Shown: positions 15,071 to 20,511 of the stretch, piece after piece | Position numbering within the stretch: position 1 is the stretch's first letter | How the letters are laid out: every line of letters starts with the position of its first letter | From: CAZTKP01 sp964614215 | Lineage (GTDB): Bacteria; UBP6; UBA1177 | Length of the DNA: 20,511 bases | Direction of reading: 5' to 3' | Assembly: GCA_964614215.1 (NCBI GenBank) | Contig: CAZTKP010000037.1 | Location: forward strand, 1-20,511 | Notes under the pieces: model-generated | What the model saw: only the letters and a program-made list of their open reading frames with translations | Told to the model about the DNA's origin: nothing | Databases searched by the model: none | Translations under genes and position numbers: made by a program

Positions 15071-17089
15071 ATGAGATGTTTTCTGAGAGGCATCTGGCTT
15101 TTTGTTTCAATTATTCTTTTTGTCGGCTGCGGAGAAATGAATGTTAACGATATCGATCTGGATGTTGAGAGCTACAGCGATCCAGATGTTTTGATAGATG
15201 AAGATAAAAGTGATGTGGACATGGAGGAGAAACCTGCAATAATTTTGTCTAAAGAAAGCCTGGAGCTGTTAGACGATAAAAAGGGAAGCGTGTCTTTCAG
15301 GATAGATCCTGTACTGGAGACTTCATGGGAGGTTAGCAATATTCCCGACTGGTTAAAAGTGGTCCCATCTTCGGGAATAATCTCGGATAAAAGTGTGGAA
15401 ATAGTGTTTTCTGCTGAAATTAAAGATCTTGATGTAGGAGAATATTCAGAAGTCTTAAAGATCTCAGCTAAAGGAGCAGGAGAAGCAGCTTTAGATGTGA
15501 AATTAAATGTTTTATCCCATCCGCTTATTCAGGTATCGCCTGATTTGATAGAGTTCTCTTCTAAAGAAACTGAGAAAAAGATAACTGTAACAAATGTTGG
15601 AAGAGGTGCTTTGAATTGGGAAATAAACTCGTTGCCTGAATGGCTTAGCGTTGATATTGATAATGGAACAATTCTTGAAAATGACTCCAGAGAAATAACA
15701 GCTTCTGTAAACAGGGATGGCTTGCCTGTTGGGAGTGAAATTTCAGAATTAGAATTTACATCAAATTCTGAGAATGGTAAGAAAACTGTATCTGTTTCAG
15801 TTGATGTTCCTGAAAATTATAGTCTGAAAGTAGTTCCGGAAGATTTGGAGTTTAAGTATTTTGAAACAGAAAAGTCAATAACGTTGTTTAATAAGGGTAA
15901 TATTACTGTTGCCTGGGAAATAGAGAGTAGTGCAGATTATATCGGCCTGCAGCCTTTATCCGGAGAATTAGATGTCGGAGCTTCAGTGAACATCGTTGTT
16001 TCCTTGGACATGATGGGCAAGTCCACAGGGATATTTGTTGAAAGTCTGAAAATTAAGAACAATATTGAGGAAGAATCAGTGATTCCTTTGAAAAAACATT
16101 ATTATAATGATGATAAGCTTTATATTGAAGGAAATGTTGTAGATGCTGAATACGATAGAAATAATGATGCTATAATTATAGTTGCGGAAAGTCCGGAGAG
16201 ACTTATCAAGATCGAAACATCCGGAATGGAGGTGTCTGAAATAACGCTGGCCCATTCTCCACAGAATATTTCTATCAGCCCTGAAGGAGATCTCGCTGTG
16301 GTAGGTCATGACAAGTGTCTTTCGTATATAGATCTGGATCAGATGTCAGTAAAACAGGTCTTTCCGTTATCAGTAGATGTTTTTGATGTAGTTCTTGCAT
16401 CAAACGGTTGGGCTTATGCCAGTCCTATGACAGGTCAATGGGTAGATCTGGTAAACATTAACTTGTCTTCCGGGGATGAGGAAATGAGTTCCGGCATGTT
16501 TAGACAAAGAACAAAAATGGTTCTGCACCCTTCAGGAAGTTGTATTTACGGTGCCAGAACAGAATCTACCCCTACAGATTTTGAAAAGTATGATATTACG
16601 GGAGGTAAAGCTCTGTATCTGTATGATTCGCAGTATCACGGGGATTACAATTTTGGGAAAAACATATGGATATCGGATGACGGAGCTTTGCTTTTTGGAA
16701 AGGGGCGGACAGCATTCAATTATTCTGAAAAAGAATCAGAAGATATTATCTATTACGATAGTCTTGAAGGAACCGGGAATATTGTTGCTTTTGATCACAG
16801 CACAAAAGCCGGCAGAGTTTACGCTGTTCTCTCAACAGATACATCATGGGATGAAGTGCCGGAAAATGAAGTGCGGAAATATAACGCAGAGACTTTAGCT
16901 CTTATATCTGTGGAAAAATTGCCGGATTTTTTGATACCTGACGGTAATGGTGACGGAGAATTTTCGGAATCAATGGGCTTTTTCGGTTTTTTTAATTCTG
17001 AAGGAACGAAATTCTTTGTTATTCAGAAGGCGCCGGATTATGTTAATCTTGATAATAAGTGGGCTGTAGTTGAGTTAATTGTTAAATAA
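15071..17089 (+). CDS. Lipoprotein with three BACON-like Ig domains and a putative beta-propeller
   Basis: A 672-residue lipoprotein. ATG 15071 is used because GGAGG (15061-15065) lies 5 bases upstream; the ATG at 15059 overlaps that site. The signal peptide ends LFVGC, with Cys20 lipidated. An acidic linker follows (about 26-53; NDIDLDVE, SDPDVLIDEDKSDVDMEE). Three repeats of about 95 residues (about 56-147, 149-246 and 250-340) have the BACON signature: Trp-Glu near the middle (SWEVSN, NWEINS, AWEIES), then WLKVVPSSG/WLSVD and 'VGEYSE'-like turns. The remaining region (about 345-672) contains repeats such as PERLIKIETSGM, PQNISISPEGDLAVVG and VVLASNGWAYA. They look like YVTN/YncE-type propeller blades, but blade count is uncertain. 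BACON domains commonly mediate carbohydrate or protein contacts; the ligand here is unknown. It is probably surface or periplasmic. Confidence 0.87.
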   Translation: MRCFLRGIWLFVSIILFVGCGEMNVNDIDLDVESYSDPDVLIDEDKSDVDMEEKPAIILSKESLELLDDKKGSVSFRIDPVLETSWEVSNIPDWLKVVPSSGIISDKSVEIVFSAEIKDLDVGEYSEVLKISAKGAGEAALDVKLNVLSHPLIQVSPDLIEFSSKETEKKITVTNVGRGALNWEINSLPEWLSVDIDNGTILENDSREITASVNRDGLPVGSEISELEFTSNSENGKKTVSVSVDVPENYSLKVVPEDLEFKYFETEKSITLFNKGNITVAWEIESSADYIGLQPLSGELDVGASVNIVVSLDMMGKSTGIFVESLKIKNNIEEESVIPLKKHYYNDDKLYIEGNVVDAEYDRNNDAIIIVAESPERLIKIETSGMEVSEITLAHSPQNISISPEGDLAVVGHDKCLSYIDLDQMSVKQVFPLSVDVFDVVLASNGWAYASPMTGQWVDLVNINLSSGDEEMSSGMFRQRTKMVLHPSGSCIYGARTESTPTDFEKYDITGGKALYLYDSQYHGDYNFGKNIWISDDGALLFGKGRTAFNYSEKESEDIIYYDSLEGTGNIVAFDHSTKAGRVYAVLSTDTSWDEVPENEVRKYNAETLALISVEKLPDFLIPDGNGDGEFSESMGFFGFFNSEGTKFFVIQKAPDYVNLDNKWAVVELIVK

Positions 17090-17134
17090 ACATGGCTGTC
17101 TGCTTTGTCTGATCTCCCGGAAAATACTTTTCTC

Positions 17135-17162
17135 TTGACAGAATAACTACATTTTTTAGAAT
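17135..17162 (+). promoter_or_regulatory. Putative promoter for the Cys-rich lipoprotein gene
   Basis: TTGACA (17135-17140), 16-base spacer, TAGAAT (17157-17162): six of six and five of six consensus bases. Transcription would start near 17169, leaving a leader of about 50 bases. It indicates that this gene is transcribed independently of the preceding lipoprotein gene. Confidence 0.6.
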
Positions 17163-17218
17163 CAATATAGAAAACAGTGTTGTGTTTTAATATATATTTT
17201 TCTTTCAGGAGAATAGAA

Positions 17219-18664
17219 ATGAAGAAACTTTTAATTCTTTCGGTTGTTTTTTTAACAGTGTTCATGTTTGCATGCAAAAGTTCAACAGGGACGGGCGAGA
17301 CCAGCGATAGCGATACGGTAACCTCGGGAAGTCCTGAATGTGGAAACGGGATAATTGAGGAAGGTGAGTTCTGTGACGGGACTGTTCCCTGCTGGCAGGT
17401 TGGCCACTACTATCCTGAAACTAATGCTGTATGTAACGATGATTGTACTGAATACAATCTTTCCGCCTGTGTTGAAAGAGATCCGGATGATACTTGCGGA
17501 GACGGAAAGCTTGATGAAAGAGAAGTGTGTGAAATGGGTGACACAAAGCCCTGTACAGAACTTCCCGGTTCCTACGTTTCAGGTGATGCCACATGTAACA
17601 GAACATGTACCGGTTGGGACCTTTTAGAGTGCAGTGCGGCAGGAACAAAGACCTGTTCCCAGATACTGACCTGTGTTGACGCCTGTGCTGCCGATGATGC
17701 ATGTATCCAGGAATGTTACGATACGTCAAGTGAACAGGGAAAAGAGCTTTATGACGCTCTTGACGCATGCTATCAGGAACAGTGCCCCAGCGGAGCGGAT
17801 AAACTTGACTGCATGCAGGAATACTGTGCTGACGAGTACTATGCATGTTTCCCGAGTGAAAAGTGTGGAAACGGAGTTATTGATGACGGTGAGAAATGTG
17901 AGAAATCAGAGACTATCGAGTGCCAGGAACTCGGTGAGAACTGGCAGCCTATAAACGAAGCTGTGTGCAACTCTACCTGTACTGACTGGGATACCTACGC
18001 TTGCGTTGATATTAACGATCTGACTTGTTATCAGGTATATGAATGTGTTCAGGAGTGTACTGATTCTACCTGTGAAGAAGAATGTATAGGCAAGACATGG
18101 CCTGCAGCCAAGGCAAAGTACGATACAATGCTTGAATGTTATGACACTAACTGTCCTGACAGAAAAGAAGACTGCATAGCAGATAACTGTAAGTATCAGA
18201 CAGATGCATGTAAGACACATCTTACCTGCGGAAACGACAATATCGATCAGTACGAGGTCTGTGAAAAATCTGAAACGATCGATTGCGGTGAGATCAAGGA
18301 TGGTGACGGTGAGGCGATCTACGAAGCCGGAACAGCAAACGCGTTCTGTAATCCTAACTGTACTGAATGGTCAGGGCTTATGTGTTACAAGTTCTGCAGC
18401 TGTTCTGCAATTAAAGATTGTGTTGCGAAGAACTGTGGTGATTACAAAACAGCCGATTCAGAATGTGTGAAAGAGTGTGAAGATCTTGGATCTTACGAAG
18501 GAAAGAACCAGCATAAAGCCTGGAGAAGTTTTATCGAAGGCTGCTGTGAGACCGATCAGGCAGGTAATCCTACTTCATGCGGATTTGAGAGCGATAGATG
18601 TATTGAAGAGGGCGACAAGAACAATCCTTGCGACAGTACAGCGAACGATAAGTGCGTCTACTAA
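17219..18664 (+). CDS. Cysteine-rich lipoprotein with Myxococcus-type disulfide repeats alternating with a second Cys module
   Basis: A 481-residue lipoprotein; ATG 17219 is preceded by AGGAGA (17207-17212) at 6 bases. The signal peptide ends MFAC, with Cys19 lipidated, followed by a short Ser/Thr/Asp linker. The mature chain has 56 further cysteines. Four A modules of six cysteines each open with CGNG/CGDG/CGND, then GE-C or -EVC, then CN--CT-W/CTEY (order A-A-B-A-B-A-B); they match the Myxococcus cysteine-rich repeat. Three B modules have 10, 10 and 12 cysteines, with spacing like C-x5-C-x3-C-x4/5-C-x3-C, then a helical stretch of 16-17 residues, then C-x4-C. I do not recognise B as a named family. 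The total is even, consistent with full disulfide pairing in the oxidising envelope. The function is unknown. Confidence 0.88.
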   Translation: MKKLLILSVVFLTVFMFACKSSTGTGETSDSDTVTSGSPECGNGIIEEGEFCDGTVPCWQVGHYYPETNAVCNDDCTEYNLSACVERDPDDTCGDGKLDEREVCEMGDTKPCTELPGSYVSGDATCNRTCTGWDLLECSAAGTKTCSQILTCVDACAADDACIQECYDTSSEQGKELYDALDACYQEQCPSGADKLDCMQEYCADEYYACFPSEKCGNGVIDDGEKCEKSETIECQELGENWQPINEAVCNSTCTDWDTYACVDINDLTCYQVYECVQECTDSTCEEECIGKTWPAAKAKYDTMLECYDTNCPDRKEDCIADNCKYQTDACKTHLTCGNDNIDQYEVCEKSETIDCGEIKDGDGEAIYEAGTANAFCNPNCTEWSGLMCYKFCSCSAIKDCVAKNCGDYKTADSECVKECEDLGSYEGKNQHKAWRSFIEGCCETDQAGNPTSCGFESDRCIEEGDKNNPCDSTANDKCVY

Positions 18665-18719
18665 AATCTTCTTTTCTGAAAATTTCCTGATAAAATAAAC
18701 CGTCAGTTTCTTTTTGGTA

Positions 18720-20483
18720 ATGACCATGAAAAAGCGAATTATTCTTCCTGTTGTGACAGCTATTCTTCTTCTTGTGATCGTCGGAGCGTTTGTCTATATC
18801 CAGTCATTTGTGGGGAAAACCATAGAAAATGTGGAAAGATCTCTTTCCAGGCGTTTTATGACGGATGTTGATATTGATGCCGGGGTCAGTTTTTTCCCGC
18901 CGTCTCTTTCCATTAATGAACTTGTTTTTAAAAAAGAGAACAGGGAAGCTTTCAGATTAAGTTCATGTTACTCTGATGAACTTCTTGACATGGTAAAGAA
19001 CGATAAATTCAAACTTAATTTAAAATGCGGCACGTCAAGAGCAGATCTTTCAATGATCTATGATCTGTTCCGTTCCATAAAGAAAAGTTCGGCAAAGAAA
19101 ACCGGGGATGGTTCAGGAGGAAGATCAGTTGAAGCTGATATAGAGATAAATGAGCTTTCTGTAGTCTATGGTGATATCAGGGAGGATTTTTCCTTATCGA
19201 TGAACTACTCTGACGGGGAGGGGGTTTTAAGGCTCAGAAATCTTCAGACAAGCAGATCAAAAGGTTATGTTGAGATCCTTTTCTCCATTCCTGAACGGAA
19301 GGCTGACACAAGGTTCGAAAAGATAGAGCTCATTAGTTTCAGTAAACTTATTGCAGAAATGTCACAGATCGATTTTCTGGAAGGAAAGATGAGTGGAACT
19401 CTTAACCTTCTTGAAAAGGATGGCGATGTTTTTTCAGACAGTGACATCGTTATCAGCGATTTCTCGATCATACATCCGCTTGTTGATACAGAAAAGTTCA
19501 GCATACCTTTTCTCAGGTTTGTCGGAAAGGCTGTGGTAAAGGTCGATGACAGAGAAGTCGAAGTCGGCAGCGCAAGGATCTCTCTGGGCGGTATCGATGG
19601 AATGCTTTCGGGCCGTTATTCCGGCAGGAGCAGGTCTTTTGATCTGGATCTTAAGAAGGTTGAACTTAACAGGCTTGAAACGGTTGTCAGAAACGATGCA
19701 TTTAAAGGGTATCTCTTTGACGGACACATTGATCTGGAAGTGAAATACAGGTGGGATGAAGAGCTCGGAAAAAGTTTCTCGCTGATCGGTAACGTTATTG
19801 AACCGAAGCAGCTTTCCAAAAGACTGAGTTATCTCAATCTTCCTTTTAAATATTCCTTTACAGATGCGGCTGGAAAGACCAGAGCTTTTTTTGTGGGGCC
19901 GGGTAACGTTGATTATACCGATCTCTCAAGTATTCCCGATCATCTTAAGTGGGCCGTTATTGTTTCAGAAGATGCGGGATTCTATGTGCATCAGGGTATC
20001 GATTTTAAGGAGATCGATGCCGCGGTGAAGGATAATATGACCAAAAAGAAGTTCAGAGGCGGCTCAACAATTACTCAGCAGCTGGCGAAGAACCTTTTTC
20101 TTAAAAGGAAAAAGACGATGCTGAGAAAACTGAGAGAGGCTATTCTCGCAGTTGAGATCGATGCAACGCTTTCCAAGAGAAGACAGCTTGAAATTTATCT
20201 CAACATAATTGAATGGGGACCAGGAATTTTCGGTATTTCAGAGGCGTCTTGGTATTATTTCGGCAAGATACCGATGGACCTGACACCACTTGAATCAGCC
20301 TATCTGGCTTCAATAATTCCGGGGCCGAATAAATATAATTTCCAGTTCAGAAAAAAAGAGATCAGCGAAAAGTGGTTGAAAAAACTGCATCATATACTCG
20401 GGCTTATGAACGAGACGGGGCATCTTGATCTGGGAGACTACTATGGAGCCCTTGCAGACGATCTGATCTTCCGCAAAGATTAA
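18720..20483 (+). CDS. AsmA-like/GT51 fusion: peptidoglycan glycosyltransferase without transpeptidase
   Basis: A 587-residue inner-membrane protein. ATG 18720 is preferred to a TTG six bases earlier; ATG 18726 (MKKRI) is equally plausible, and no strong ribosome site distinguishes them. One N-terminal membrane helix (about residues 8-28) is followed by about 330 residues resembling the AsmA N-terminus: Arg-Arg-Phe then VDIDAGVSFFPPSLSINEL, and beta-rich repeats. The C-terminal half (about 395-540) is a GT51 domain with motif 1 SEDAGFYVHQGID (Glu417), motif 2 GGSTITQQLAKNLFL, motif 3 RKLREAILAVEID and motif 4 LEIYLNIIEWGPGIFGI. GT51 enzymes polymerise lipid II into glycan strands in the periplasm. 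No penicillin-binding transpeptidase domain follows, so crosslinking must come from another enzyme. The catalytic motifs look intact; the role of the AsmA-like part is unknown. Confidence 0.88.
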   Translation: MTMKKRIILPVVTAILLLVIVGAFVYIQSFVGKTIENVERSLSRRFMTDVDIDAGVSFFPPSLSINELVFKKENREAFRLSSCYSDELLDMVKNDKFKLNLKCGTSRADLSMIYDLFRSIKKSSAKKTGDGSGGRSVEADIEINELSVVYGDIREDFSLSMNYSDGEGVLRLRNLQTSRSKGYVEILFSIPERKADTRFEKIELISFSKLIAEMSQIDFLEGKMSGTLNLLEKDGDVFSDSDIVISDFSIIHPLVDTEKFSIPFLRFVGKAVVKVDDREVEVGSARISLGGIDGMLSGRYSGRSRSFDLDLKKVELNRLETVVRNDAFKGYLFDGHIDLEVKYRWDEELGKSFSLIGNVIEPKQLSKRLSYLNLPFKYSFTDAAGKTRAFFVGPGNVDYTDLSSIPDHLKWAVIVSEDAGFYVHQGIDFKEIDAAVKDNMTKKKFRGGSTITQQLAKNLFLKRKKTMLRKLREAILAVEIDATLSKRRQLEIYLNIIEWGPGIFGISEASWYYFGKIPMDLTPLESAYLASIIPGPNKYNFQFRKKEISEKWLKKLHHILGLMNETGHLDLGDYYGALADDLIFRKD

Positions 20484-20511
20484 GTTTGTGTTAAGAAAAG
20501 GTTAAAATTCA

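Noticed and set aside
17421..17846. Minus-strand open frame of 141 codons over the Cys-rich lipoprotein gene
   Set aside because: Its His/Arg-rich translation is what the complement of TGT/TGC-rich coding sequence gives; no ribosome site or domain is seen.
12425..18664. Defence or toxin system in the lipoprotein cluster
   Set aside because: No nuclease, kinase, toxin, antitoxin, NTPase or immunity motif is visible; all three proteins are lipoproteins with extracellular-type repeat domains.
18665..18719. Promoter for the AsmA/GT51 gene (TAAAAT at 18691-18696)
   Set aside because: A -10-like box without a credible -35; co-transcription with the Cys-rich lipoprotein gene is equally possible.

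Overview
This is a chromosomal window from an AT-leaning Gram-negative bacterium (about 40% GC by eye). The organism is suggested by a set of exported proteins typical of deltaproteobacterial/Myxococcota-like lineages: acidic-linker lipoproteins, a Cys-rich lipoprotein with 'CGNG...GE.C' (Myxococcus-type disulfide) repeats, a GLUG/EGF lipoprotein, a BACON/propeller lipoprotein and a PEGA plus ankyrin exported protein. No marker gene fixes the taxon, so this placement is an inference. I see no rRNA, tRNA, CRISPR array, transposase, integrase, phage gene or defence system.

Layout. (1) 1-1402, minus strand: NfeD-like protein followed by a QmcA/stomatin-type SPFH protein, which runs off the left edge. 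Together they form a two-gene membrane-microdomain unit with its own promoter. (2) 1472-5287, minus strand: a gmk-rsh-dapA operon (guanylate kinase, bifunctional RelA/SpoT homologue, dihydrodipicolinate synthase) behind a near-consensus sigma70-type promoter. gmk and rsh overlap by 8 bases. (3) 5378-6673: a tandem-PilZ protein (minus) divergent from a stand-alone CheY-like receiver (plus), with facing promoters and a direct repeat over the PilZ -10 box. (4) 6767-9652, plus strand: a 961-residue exported protein with an N-terminal Cys-containing domain, a PEGA domain and about 21 ankyrin repeats. It ends one base from the convergent gene on the other strand. (5) 9654-12327, minus strand: two overlapping polytopic membrane proteins, one of them GT-C-glycosyltransferase-like. 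(6) 12425-18664: three lipoproteins. The first two are divergent across a 189-base promoter region, and the third follows with its own promoter. (7) 18720-20483, plus strand: an AsmA-like N-terminal region fused to a GT51 peptidoglycan glycosyltransferase domain without a transpeptidase.

The first 5.3 kb is core metabolism and signalling (GMP/GDP supply, (p)ppGpp turnover, lysine/diaminopimelate synthesis, membrane quality control). From 6.8 kb on, almost everything is envelope or surface: exported repeat proteins, membrane glycosyltransferase-like proteins, lipoproteins with acidic tethers and a cell-wall polymerase. Promoters with TTGAxx/TAxxxT boxes at 16-17 bp spacing can be read upstream of most transcription units. 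No intergenic gap exceeds about 190 bases. I found no convincing intrinsic terminator. The most unusual items are the AsmA-GT51 fusion, the alternating two-module Cys-rich lipoprotein, the three-repeat super-periodicity in the ankyrin protein, and the acidic region after the lipobox in all three lipoproteins.
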